DNA of 64,000 nt from the NCBI GenBank assembly GCA_963728765.1, contig CAVSKX010000002.1, positions 434,001 through 498,000 on the forward strand. The letters are read 5' to 3'. The stretch comes from AC-32 sp963728765. GTDB lineage: Bacteria; Actinomycetota; Thermoleophilia; Gaiellales; Gaiellaceae. Positions 42,929 to 51,063 of the stretch are shown here, piece by piece. Position 1 is the first letter of the stretch. The number at the start of each line of letters is the position of its first letter. Both the position numbers and the translations under genes were made by a program. The notes beneath the pieces are model-generated. The model was not told the DNA's origin, did not search any database, and worked only from the letters and a program-made list of their open reading frames with translations.

Positions 42929-43444
42929 GTGACGGGCTGGGAGACATCGGAGCGCGTCCTCGAGTCCGGCGCGTTCGAGTCTCGCCAGCGGGTGTTCGTC
43001 GCGGAGCCCGTGGTCGACGCGTGCGAGGCGGGCGCCCGCACGCTCGGTGTCACCTACTGGCAAGCGGTCGACCGCTTCACCCGCAGCGTCGTCCGTGCGG
43101 GCTGGACGGGCGGCGGAGGCAAGCTGAAGCTGCTCGGCGGTGCGACGCTGCTCACCTTCGGGCAGCCGGAGCTCTCGTTCGACGGCGGGCTTGTCAGCTG
43201 CCGGCACGCGATCCAGGGTGGACTGCTCGCGCTCCGAGCCGGCGGCTCCGTCACGCTCGCACAACGACCCGAGGGCGATCAGCAGGAGCTGAGCGTCACC
43301 GTTGAGGGGTACCTGCCGCGGCTCGCCGCCCGCGCGGGCGCGCCGCAGTGGACCGGGATGCTCTACGCGAAAGGGCAGAGCCCCTTCCATGCCGCGGTCA
43401 GCCTCCGCTACTTCGAGCTTCTGCTGCGGAGCGGGGACTCGTGA
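42929..43444 (+). CDS. Hypothetical protein, coupled to NAD(P)-binding protein
   Basis: A 171-residue soluble protein. Visible: WETSERVLESGAFESRQRVF at the start, VTYWQAVDRFTRSVVRAGWT, and a beta-rich C-terminal half ending FHAAVSLRYFELLLR. I do not recognise a family. The GTG start follows the divergent tspO promoter region; its stop overlaps the GTG of the next gene. Confidence 0.65.
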   Translation: MTGWETSERVLESGAFESRQRVFVAEPVVDACEAGARTLGVTYWQAVDRFTRSVVRAGWTGGGGKLKLLGGATLLTFGQPELSFDGGLVSCRHAIQGGLLALRAGGSVTLAQRPEGDQQELSVTVEGYLPRLAARAGAPQWTGMLYAKGQSPFHAAVSLRYFELLLRSGDS

Positions 43445-44301
43445 ACGTCACCGTCTTCGGCGCAACCGGCGTCGTCGGACGGGCGCTCGTGCCGCTGCTG
43501 GCAGAGCACGAGCTGACCTCGGTCTCGCGCACCGCACGCGACGAGCCCGGCGTCCGCTGGCTGGTCGCCGACGCGGCGAGCGGAGACGGCGTCGCCGCGG
43601 CCCTGGAAGGTGCCGACGTCGTCTACTACCTCGTCCACTCCCTCGGCGCCCAGAACTTCGAGGAGCAGGATCGCGCGGCGGCGGAGATGGTCGCACGTGA
43701 GGCGACGAACGCAGGCGCACGGCAGATCGTCTACCTCGGCGGGCTCGGAGCCGACGACCCCGACGCGTCACCGCATCTGCGCAGCCGCCGCGAGACCGGA
43801 GAGCGGCTCGCCTCCGCGGGCGTCCCGGTAACGACCCTGCGTGCGGCCATGATCGTCGGCAAGGGGAGCGCCGCCTTCGAGACGATCCTCGGCCTGGTCA
43901 AGCGGCTACCGGTCATGGTGACGCCGAGCTGGGTCTCGACGCCGACGCAGCCGATCGCGCTCGACGACGTCGCCCGCTACCTGGCAGGCGTCTGCGGCAA
44001 CGAAGCCGCGTACGGCGAGGGCTACGACACGGGCGGGCCCGAGGTGATGACCTACCGGCAGATGATCGAGCGGATCGCTGCCCTGCTCGGCCGGAAGCCG
44101 CTAATCGTCGAGGTCCCGGTGCTGACGCCTTACCTCTCCTCGCTCTGGCTGAACCTTGTCACGCCGGTGAGCGCGTCGGTCGCGCGGCCGCTCGTCGAAG
44201 GACTGCGCAATCCGACGATCGCGCGCGAGGAACGGATCCGGAAACTGCTGCCGCTCGAGCTCACGCCGTTCGACGAGGCGGCGCGGCGGGCGCTTGCGTG
44301 A
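43441..44301 (+). CDS. NAD(P)H-binding (NmrA/YbjT-like) protein
   Basis: A 286-residue atypical short-chain dehydrogenase. Glycine motif VTVFGATGVVGRALVPLL at the N-terminus, YLVHSLG and the IVYLGGLGADD segment are typical of YbjT/NmrA-like proteins that sense or use NAD(P)H. No YxxxK catalytic pair is evident, so a sensor or unusual reductase is possible. GTGA overlap with the preceding gene. Last gene of the island. Confidence 0.83.
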   Translation: MNVTVFGATGVVGRALVPLLAEHELTSVSRTARDEPGVRWLVADAASGDGVAAALEGADVVYYLVHSLGAQNFEEQDRAAAEMVAREATNAGARQIVYLGGLGADDPDASPHLRSRRETGERLASAGVPVTTLRAAMIVGKGSAAFETILGLVKRLPVMVTPSWVSTPTQPIALDDVARYLAGVCGNEAAYGEGYDTGGPEVMTYRQMIERIAALLGRKPLIVEVPVLTPYLSSLWLNLVTPVSASVARPLVEGLRNPTIAREERIRKLLPLELTPFDEAARRALA

Positions 44302-44568
44302 AGCAGCACGGTCACCTCACCGGTCCGGTAGTCGAAGATCCCCTCGACGCACGCGCGCTCCCAGCAGCCGCCTCTCACCACACCGGCACCGACAGATGGC
44401 CGACCTCATCGTCGGGCCGCGTCAAATGCCGAGGGAACACTGAGGGAACACCAGCGCGGGCACGGGCGTCCATGCGCGGTTACTCGTCTTCGGGCGTTTT
44501 CTTCTTCTTGCGCGGCTTTCGTACCCGCGGCTTCCCGCGCTTGCCCGCCGTTCCCGCCTCGTTGCTCG
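44302..44568. other. Right island flank with arm-type repeats
   Basis: No gene seen. GAGGGAACAC occurs twice (44431-44440 and 44442-44451), followed by GCGCGGGCAC (44454-44463), the same motifs as at the left end. Consistent with integrase arm sites next to an att core. Confidence 0.5.
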
Positions 44569-44611
44569 ATGGTAAGGAGGGGGTCGACGGTTCGAGTCCG
44601 TCAGAGGGCTT
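44569..44611 (+). repeat. Attachment-site repeat, right
   Basis: Exact 43-base copy of the tRNA-Thr 3' half at 40351-40393, without a 5' tRNA half, so it cannot give a tRNA. Marks the other end of the island. Confidence 0.85.
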
Positions 44612-45035
44612 GAAGTACCTAAAATCGGCGTAATCTGTTGTCTGCCTAGACGCGAGCCCGAAGAGGATCATGGAGGGGGTCACGTCGGCGCCGATTTGCA
44701 GGCAGTTTCGCCTGGGACTGGCATCATCGGCGGAATCACGGGAACTCTGAGGGAAGACGGGGCGCTAAGGATGCGGTCTTGTCGGATTCAGCGGGGCACG
44801 TGGATTCAGCGGAGCAGCTGCCGGGCGATCAGTGCAGCCTGTGTCCTCCGTGACGCCGGCTGCGGCGAGCGCTTGGCCCCGATGCCGGTAGTCGACGAGC
44901 GCTCGGAAGCGTCGCGTGGGCCAGGGTGCTCCCCAGCACAGCAAATCCGGAGCACCGGGCCGACCTGGACGCGTCGGAGCCACACGCTCACGAAATGCTT
45001 ACCCAAGGCGCGGCGGCGGTAGAACTACGGGCGAG
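44612..45035. other. Intergenic region right of the island
   Basis: About 420 bases, no supported gene. CCGATTTGCAGGCA at 44691-44704 is the complement of 40402-40415. GGATTCAGCGG occurs twice near 44787-44813. Confidence 0.4.
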
Positions 45036-45251
45036 TTGAACGAAGAGCTGCCGGAGTTCGATTTCGACCCAACTCCACGTACGGCTGCGTGCCAGCGGTG
45101 CGGAGCCGGCACGGAGGCTGACCTGCGCTTCGTGATCTTCAGAGGCCGCATGCGCTACACGGGGCGAACACTTTGCGACACCTGCACCGAAGGTGTGCTC
45201 GAGGCGCTGATCGAGGCCGACCCGGCCGCGGACGAAAACGGCTCTCCCTGA
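45036..45251 (+). CDS. Small zinc-ribbon-like protein
   Basis: A 71-residue protein with two CxxC pairs (ACQRCGAGTEADLRFVIFRG and LCDTCTEGVLEALIEAD), likely one zinc site. The TTG at 45036 is proposed just before the acidic start NEELPEFDFDP; the frame stays open further upstream. Function unknown. Confidence 0.6.
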   Translation: MNEELPEFDFDPTPRTAACQRCGAGTEADLRFVIFRGRMRYTGRTLCDTCTEGVLEALIEADPAADENGSP

Positions 45252-45370
45252 AGCGCGGCCGAGGCGCTTGGGGGAACTCGCGCCGGATCCCGAGTCTTTC
45301 GTCGCGGCTCGGGCGGCCGTGGGACACCGCAGTTTCAGATCGGAATACGAGGTAACGAAGAGGTCTGCCG

Positions 45371-46282
45371 ATGGAACCGCAATGGGTGACGGTCGTGGGC
45401 TGGATCGGGCTCGCGCTCGGATTCGGGAGCGCCCTCGTAATCCTCGTCGACGAGTTTCTGCTCGGGCATCGCCAGCACATGTGGGTGATGAACCTCGTGC
45501 ATCCCATCACCGCCCTCTACTGGGGACCGGTCTGGCTGTGGGCGTACTTTCGCAACGGCCGCAAGAGCGCCGGCGACCTGATGGAGCGCGAGGCACGGCG
45601 GCTCGCCGCCGAAGGCGTCGACGTCGAGGAGCTGAGACGCAAAGGAGACTCCACCGACCCCGAGGACTTGCGGCCGTGGCACATCGCGAACGCCGTCTCG
45701 CACTGCGGCGCGGGCTGCACTCTCGGCGACATCGCGGGCGAGTGGATCCTGTTCGCGCTCTTCGCCTCGCCCGTGCTCGGCATCACCGGCACCTTCGGCT
45801 GGGAGGTGATTGTCGACTTCGCCCTGGCCTGGACGTTCGGGATCGTCTTCCAGTACTTCACGATCGTCCCGATGCGCGACGACCTCGGCAAGCTCGCCGG
45901 CGTCTGGCAGGCGATCAAGGTCGACACGCTCTCGATCGTGGCGTTCCAGGTCGGGCTCTTCGGGTGGATGGCGCTCTCGCACTTCGTGCTCTTCCAGCCG
46001 CCGATGAAGGTCGACACGAGCGGCCACTGGTTCTCGATGCAGATCGGGATGATCGTCGGCTTCTTCACCGCCTGGCCGGTCAACCGCTGGCTGGTGCGCA
46101 GCGGAATCAAGGAGAAGATGGACCGGCGCACGCACCTCACGATGCTGGTCGAGCAGCTGCGCGAGCGGCAGGCCGACGACGGTGCGGACGAGCCGCTAGG
46201 TCGCGAGCGCGAAGCCGCGTCGGCCGCGAGCGAGCGGGAGGACCTCAGGCCGGCTCGAAGCGGTCGAAGCCGCGCGGTCTGA
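45371..46282 (+). CDS. DUF4396 membrane protein
   Basis: A 303-residue protein with four to six membrane helices. The family motif HCGAGCTLGDIAGEW appears near residue 115, preceded by WVMNLVHPITALYWGPVWLW and followed by FQYFTIVPMRDDLG, typical of DUF4396. The Cys/His-rich motif may bind metal. Function unknown. The C-terminal tail is charged and overlaps the convergent MFS remnant by 38 bases. Confidence 0.85.
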   Translation: MEPQWVTVVGWIGLALGFGSALVILVDEFLLGHRQHMWVMNLVHPITALYWGPVWLWAYFRNGRKSAGDLMEREARRLAAEGVDVEELRRKGDSTDPEDLRPWHIANAVSHCGAGCTLGDIAGEWILFALFASPVLGITGTFGWEVIVDFALAWTFGIVFQYFTIVPMRDDLGKLAGVWQAIKVDTLSIVAFQVGLFGWMALSHFVLFQPPMKVDTSGHWFSMQIGMIVGFFTAWPVNRWLVRSGIKEKMDRRTHLTMLVEQLRERQADDGADEPLGREREAASAASEREDLRPARSGRSRAV

Positions 46283-47440
46283 CCCGGCCGTCGCGCACTG
46301 CCTTACGAAGGGCCGAGCGGAAGCGGCCGGGGCCCCAGTAGCGTGATCGTACGCGCCGGCGAAGCTCGCGCCGGTTGGCCGGGCCGTCCTTGCGGAGTGC
46401 GTCCGCAACGACCTCGGCTTCGCGGTCGAGGTCTCGGTCGACCCCCGAGACAGGCGAGGCGACCGGGAGGCCGGAGACGTGCGGCCGGCGCCGCACGGCG
46501 CCCTTGAAGAAGCGCCGGCGGGGGAGGCGCCGGGCCACACGATCTGGGCCCGCGGTAGCGGGGTTGCGCACGCGGGAGCGGGACTCGGGTCGCTCCGCGC
46601 GTGCGCCCTGGTCGCCACCGGCATCGCGGCGACTAGCAGCCGAGGCATCGTCGTCAGCCTCCTCGGCCGAAAGGGGGGTCGCCACGTCTTCGAGGCTCTG
46701 TTCGGCGGCCTCGACGCCGAGCCAACGATGGAGGGCCCCCGCCAAGAAGCATCAGCCCGCCCTCGATTGCATAGCCGTAGAACATCGACCAGCGGTTGCC
46801 GGTCGCGATCAGGCTGCCGTACAGCAGCGGACCGATTCCGCCGCCGATCCCGGTCGCGACCGCGTAGAAGAAGGCAATCGCCATCGCGCGGATCTCGAGC
46901 GGAAACGTCTCGCTGACGGTCAGGTAGCCGGAGCTCGCACCAGCTGACGCGAAGAAGAAGATCACCACCCAGGCGACGGTGATCCACAGGGTCGTGTCGA
47001 TCACGTGCTCGGCGAACAGCAGGCCTGTGACGATCGTCAGGGTTCCAGCCAGCCCGAACGTGAGCGGGATCATCGTGCGCCGGCCGAGGCGGTCGAAGAG
47101 CGGCCCGAGCACGAGCGGGCCGATGAAGTTTCCGGCCGCGAACGGCAACAGGAAGAGCCCGACGTTCCTCGAGTCGACGCCGAAGAAGGTCGTCAGCATT
47201 AGCCCGAGGGTGAAGAAGATGGCGTTGTAGAGGAACGCCTGCGTCCCCATCAGCGCGAGTCCAACGACGGTGCGGCGCGGGTACTGCTCGTAGACCGTCC
47301 GCTCGATCTCGGCGACCGTCTTTTTGGCCTCTTCCTCGCGTCCGTGGACGATCAGCCAGCGCGGGCTCTCCGGCACCCAGAGCCGCAGCAGCAGAATCCC
47401 GAACGCGAGGACGAGGCCCAGCCCTGCACACCCTTCCGTC
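46245..47440 (-). pseudogene. MFS sugar-porter remnant with winged-helix tail
   Basis: C-terminal two thirds of an MFS transporter: LLLRLWVPESPRWLIVHGRE, then helices with DRLGRRTMIPLTFG and SETFPLEIRAMAIAFF. A frame change near 46742-46748 leads to GALHRWLGVEAAEQSLEDVA and a soluble tail DREAEVVADALRKDGPANRR...RYWGPGRFRSALRKAV that resembles a winged helix. The N-terminal helices 1-5 are missing; the frame fuses upstream with an antiporter fragment. Confidence 0.7.
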
Positions 47441-47444
47441 GGAC

Positions 47445-48249
47445 ATCGGCTGGCGGGTCGCGTTCGATGGCGCACGGAGGTCGCCGACAGCGAGGCCCGC
47501 GATGAACACGGCGAGGAAGCCGGAGCCGTGGAGCGCGCCGGCGGCACCGTAGACGACGAGCGTGGCGGCAAGCGTCCGCAGTGGATAGAGCCCCTCGCTC
47601 CGAAGCGGGAAGACGAGCAGCCGCCGTAGGGCCACCCCGCCGGCGACTCCCACGACCCCGCCGACGCCGAGCTGCACGACTAGCTCGCGGGCGAACGACC
47701 ACGCACCCCCGTGGCCTCCGACTAGTGAGAGCAGTCCGATCAGCAACGCGATGCCGATCGGATCGTTGACGCCTGACTCGCCCTCGAGGATCGTTCCCGT
47801 CCGCCCGGCCACCTCGCGGTTCCCGAGCACCGAGAACATCACCGCCGGGTCGGTAGGCGCGAGCGTCGCCCCGAGCAGCCCTGACGCCAGCCAGCCGAAG
47901 GCGAAGACCACGTGCGCCAGCGCGGCGAGGAGCGCGGCGTCGCGAAGGTTCCTGCCAGCCCGAGCGTGACGATAGGGGCGGCCGAAGCTCCGAAGCGCCG
48001 GCCGCCGACGCTCATGCCGCCGTGAAAGAGGATCAGGACCAGCGCGACCACCGCGACTCGCTCAACCGCCTGGAAGGAGACGGCGCCGGCGAGCCCCGGG
48101 AGGTAGTTCGCCGCCAGCACCGCTCCGACCAGGAATAAGCCCGGCGCCGGAACCGGAACTCGTTCGGTCAGCTTGCTCGCCAGGAGGGCAAGCGCGAAGC
48201 CGATTCCGGCGACGAGGGTCAGCAGCGCGAAGCTGCTGACCTCGCTCAT
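47445..48249 (-). pseudogene. CPA1-type Na+/H+ antiporter fragment
   Basis: N-terminal frame SEVSSFALLTLVAGIGFALA...LVLILFHGGMSVGG, shifted by one base near 47937, continues as LAHVVFAFGWLASGLLGATL, APTDPAVMFSVLGNREV and LEGESGVNDPIGIALLIG, the ion-path motifs of NhaP/KefB-type antiporters. It ends after VFIAGLAVGDLRAP, where about half of a normal antiporter is missing and MFS sequence begins. Confidence 0.7.
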
Positions 48250-48279
48250 GTCAGAGGGCGCAGCACGCCATACAGCGTC

Positions 48280-48834
48280 CTATTCCTCGACGCGCTTGCG
48301 GCCAGGCTCGATCTCGACGTGATCGAACTCGAGCTCGACGGGCTCCTCGTAGCGGCGTCCGTTCTCATGGTCGTGCCGGAAGAAGCCCGCCGGCGCAATG
48401 CGGACCTGGACGCGGTAGGTCCCCGACTCGGGCACTGTCCAGTTGCGCCCGTAGTGGTACAACCACGGATGCCAGAGGAAGGGCTGACGATGCGTGCCCA
48501 CCTCCTGTCCGTCCGGGGCGATCACCGTGGCGTCGATTTCCAGCCCGGGGACGAAGCGGCCGTCGGCGGCGTCTCGCACCGCCACCTCGAGGTGGCAGTT
48601 CTCGTCTTCCGGGTCGACCCACTCCAGTCGGCCGTCGACAGGCTGCCACGTGCCCTCGGCTTCCTCGACGGCGACCGCAACCTCGAAGTCGCCGGCGATG
48701 CAGGCGTGGACCCCGGAGGTGGATTCCTCGTTCATCGCCTCGAGCGCGAGTCCCAGGGTCTCGCCCTGGGCGCGCGCGAGTCTCAGCTGGCCGGGCGAGG
48801 ACTCCTCGCTGGCAATCATCTGCTCTCTGCTCAT
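48280..48834 (-). CDS. Iron-transport-associated P19/Tp34-like protein
   Basis: A 184-residue beta-rich protein. Conserved-looking parts: HACIAGDFEVAVAVEEAEGT, FLWHPWLYHYGRNWTVPESG and AGFFRHDHENGRRYEEPVEL. The Met/His pattern resembles the P19/Tp34 Fe2+ (or copper) transport-associated family, but no signal peptide is visible, which is odd for it. ATG overlap with the STAS gene upstream. Confidence 0.55.
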   Translation of the reverse strand: MSREQMIASEESSPGQLRLARAQGETLGLALEAMNEESTSGVHACIAGDFEVAVAVEEAEGTWQPVDGRLEWVDPEDENCHLEVAVRDAADGRFVPGLEIDATVIAPDGQEVGTHRQPFLWHPWLYHYGRNWTVPESGTYRVQVRIAPAGFFRHDHENGRRYEEPVELEFDHVEIEPGRKRVEE

Positions 48835-49190
48835 GCTTCTCCTTCCTTAGTAGCACTCCGGTTCTCGAGTGACGGCGTGTGGAGGACGAGGCCGATTTGA
48901 ACTCCACCGTCACGGAGATCCATCGCGGCGGAGCGGAGACACCGGACAAGCGCCGCGTCCACGAAAGCCACGTCACTGACGTCGATAACGGCTACCCGCG
49001 CTCCCCGCTCGACCGCGCGATACAAACTCGTCTCCAATTCGTGGAGCACGGCACTCCCCGCCGCCCCGTCCGCGATCTCAAGCACCCACGTCTGGCCGTC
49101 GTCGAGCCATACATCCGAAATGGTTGGTGGGGTGGACTCGCGAGCAGCCATAGTCCCCGAAGGGTTGCCTCGCAGCGCGGTTTTCGCCAT
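48831..49190 (-). CDS. STAS-domain protein
   Basis: A 119-residue protein with an anti-sigma-antagonist-like STAS domain: WVLEIADGAAGSAVLHELET, then ARVAVIDVSDVAFVDAALVR, matching the phosphorylatable loop region but with Ala-Ala where SpoIIAA has a Ser. It may therefore not be a phospho-switch. Coupled to 48280-48834. Confidence 0.75.
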   Translation of the reverse strand: MAKTALRGNPSGTMAARESTPPTISDVWLDDGQTWVLEIADGAAGSAVLHELETSLYRAVERGARVAVIDVSDVAFVDAALVRCLRSAAMDLRDGGVQIGLVLHTPSLENRSATKEGEA

Positions 49191-49214
49191 GGGTGTCAGT
49201 CCCGATTCGGAAGC

Positions 49215-49649
49215 TCAAAGCGCGATCAGGGCCAGGCCGGTCTCTGCGTCCTCCTCCTTGCGGAGGACGGCGGGCGTCTCGGTTAGGACGAGCTCGAGCG
49301 TTGGGTGGACGTGGGCCTCAAGCAGGTGGCCGCCGCGCGTTGTCGCATCCGAACGGCCGACCACGAGGTGCGCGTGAACCGCAGGCTCGCCGTCTTTAAC
49401 CGCAACATCGCCGGCGAGCGTCAGCACCTCGACCTGTTCGTCGAGCGAGATCTCGGAGTACGTCTTGCGTTCCCAGTCGAAGTAGCCGAGGACGACGCCG
49501 CTGAGCGCTCCGATCGCGGTGAAATGCGCGGCGGTAAGACGCTCGTCCTTCGCGAACGTCTCGAGCCCAGTCTTGACCTCGCCGCCTTTGTCGAACACGA
49601 GCGCGAAGGTCCGCAGCCCGCCTTCCTCGTACAACAGCTTGCTCTTCAT
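49215..49649 (-). CDS. PPC-domain (DUF296) protein
   Basis: A 144-residue PPC-fold protein: LTAAHFTAIGALSGVVLGYF, AVHAHLVVGRSDATTRGGHL and LEAHVHPTLELVL, including the His trio that binds metal in the trimer. In bacteria these are single-domain proteins of unknown role, sometimes DNA-binding. ATG overlaps the 49646 gene stop. Confidence 0.87.
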   Translation of the reverse strand: MKSKLLYEEGGLRTFALVFDKGGEVKTGLETFAKDERLTAAHFTAIGALSGVVLGYFDWERKTYSEISLDEQVEVLTLAGDVAVKDGEPAVHAHLVVGRSDATTRGGHLLEAHVHPTLELVLTETPAVLRKEEDAETGLALIAL

Positions 49650-50077
49650 GACTTCTCCTCTCGTTCGAGTCCTTTACCTAGCAGCACGCCGTAGAGCGCG
49701 TGCCCCACAGCCGAATGGGCAAAGATCCGCCCGTTCGTTAGCAGTCGTGGCCAGCGGCCCGAAATGCAGTCCGGGTGGTGGCGCTCGACCAGGGCCGAGA
49801 GGGGCCAAAGAAGCGCGGTTTCCAGCTCCGCGACAGCCAGTCCTGCCCGCCAGCCGCGACCGCCGAGCACCGCAAACGCCGCGCCGAAGGCGGAGCCGGT
49901 AGCGACGTGGGCTGCGAGCCCGGCGACCGGCCAGGCGCGACCGCGCGTCAGCAGCTTGCCCGCGAGGCGAACGTCTGAGTAGCTCGTGCCGAAGATGCGT
50001 TGCAGAGCAGGCTCGGCCGCCGCCCAGACGAGCGCTGCGCCGGCCCCGAAAGCTGCGCCCTTGGCGAGGCGCCTCAT
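49646..50077 (-). CDS. Small membrane protein, unknown
   Basis: A 143-residue protein with about three hydrophobic segments (GAAFGAGAALVWAAAEPAL, VAGLAAHVATGSAFGAAFAV, and LETALLWPLSALV). Looks like the DUF-type membrane proteins found near SDR and GH15 genes in actinobacteria. ATGA overlaps on both sides place it in a coupled run. Confidence 0.7.
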   Translation of the reverse strand: MRRLAKGAAFGAGAALVWAAAEPALQRIFGTSYSDVRLAGKLLTRGRAWPVAGLAAHVATGSAFGAAFAVLGGRGWRAGLAVAELETALLWPLSALVERHHPDCISGRWPRLLTNGRIFAHSAVGHALYGVLLGKGLEREEKS

Positions 50078-51063
50078 GACCGCAGCACCAGCCCGGCCGC
50101 AGCAGCCGCGGTCGCGCCGGCTGCCGTCGCCAGCAGGCCCCGTCGTTTCGCCAGCCAGACCTGGATGCTGCGCTGATGCGCGCGGCGGTCGAACGGTCCG
50201 TGGGCGCCGCGGTCCTCGTCGACCGGCGTGAACAGGTTGTCGTGGTCCTCGGGGTCGAGTGGCTGCGACGTCTGCTGCGACTTGTGGGCGGTCTTGGCTA
50301 GGTAGCGGTCGGCGAGCCACGGGGCGAGCTTCTCGCCCAGGATCGTGTAGACGGTCGGCAGGCCGACGTAGAGCTCGCGCCGATTGTGGTGTGCGCACCA
50401 GTGGATCGCGTCCGCGGCGACTTCGGGCTGGTAGATCGGCGGCACGGGCTGCGTCTGCCTCGGCAGCTTTGTCCGGCCCCAGGTGAACTGCGGCGTGTTT
50501 AGGCCAGGGAGCTGCACCATCGAGATCTGCACCTTCGAGCCGTGGTGCAGCAGCTCGGTGATGACCGATTCGGTAAAGCCCTTGATTGCGTGCTTCGCGC
50601 CGCAGTAGGGCGACTGCAGCGGGATGCCGCGGTAGGACATCGCCGAGCAGACCTGGACGACCGAGCCGCGGTCGCGCGGGACCATCCGCTTCAGCGCCGC
50701 CTTGGTGCCCCAGACCGTCCCGAGATAGGTCACCTCGGTCGATCGCCTGAACTCCTCCGGCTCGATGTCCGCGAACTCGGCGTAGAGCGTCACCATCGCG
50801 TCGTTGACCCACACGTCGATCGGGCCGAAGGCCTCCTCGACAGCGCTCGCCGCCGCCTCGACGGCAACAGGATCGGCGACGTCCGCCGGCAACACCAGCG
50901 CCCGGCCCCCGAGCGACTCGACCTCCTCCTTCGCTCCTTCCAGCCCGGCCCGTCCGCGTGCGACGAGGCCGATCTGCGCCCCCTCCTGTGCGAACCGGCG
51001 GACCGTCGCGCGGCCGATGCCCGCGGACGCCCCGGTGATCACGACTACCTCGGATCTGCTCAT
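50074..51063 (-). CDS. Short-chain dehydrogenase with C-terminal membrane tail
   Basis: A 329-residue SDR: TGASAGIGRATVRRFAQEGA cofactor site and SPYCGAKHAIKGF with the YxxxK pair; the Ser of the triad is in VQVCSAMSYRG. A C-terminal extension of about 80 residues ends in a hydrophobic helix (LLATAAGATAAAAAGLVL), probably a membrane anchor. Substrate unknown. ATGA overlaps with both neighbours. Confidence 0.9.
   Translation of the reverse strand: MSRSEVVVITGASAGIGRATVRRFAQEGAQIGLVARGRAGLEGAKEEVESLGGRALVLPADVADPVAVEAAASAVEEAFGPIDVWVNDAMVTLYAEFADIEPEEFRRSTEVTYLGTVWGTKAALKRMVPRDRGSVVQVCSAMSYRGIPLQSPYCGAKHAIKGFTESVITELLHHGSKVQISMVQLPGLNTPQFTWGRTKLPRQTQPVPPIYQPEVAADAIHWCAHHNRRELYVGLPTVYTILGEKLAPWLADRYLAKTAHKSQQTSQPLDPEDHDNLFTPVDEDRGAHGPFDRRAHQRSIQVWLAKRRGLLATAAGATAAAAAGLVLRS

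Noticed and set aside
44569..44611. Second tRNA-Thr gene
   Set aside because: Only the 3' half is present; the acceptor, D arm and 5' anticodon stem are missing, so it is an attachment-site repeat.
44480..44683. Minus-strand 67-codon frame over the right att repeat
   Set aside because: It runs through the tRNA-derived repeat and a Lys/Arg-rich stretch; no family and no ribosome-binding site.
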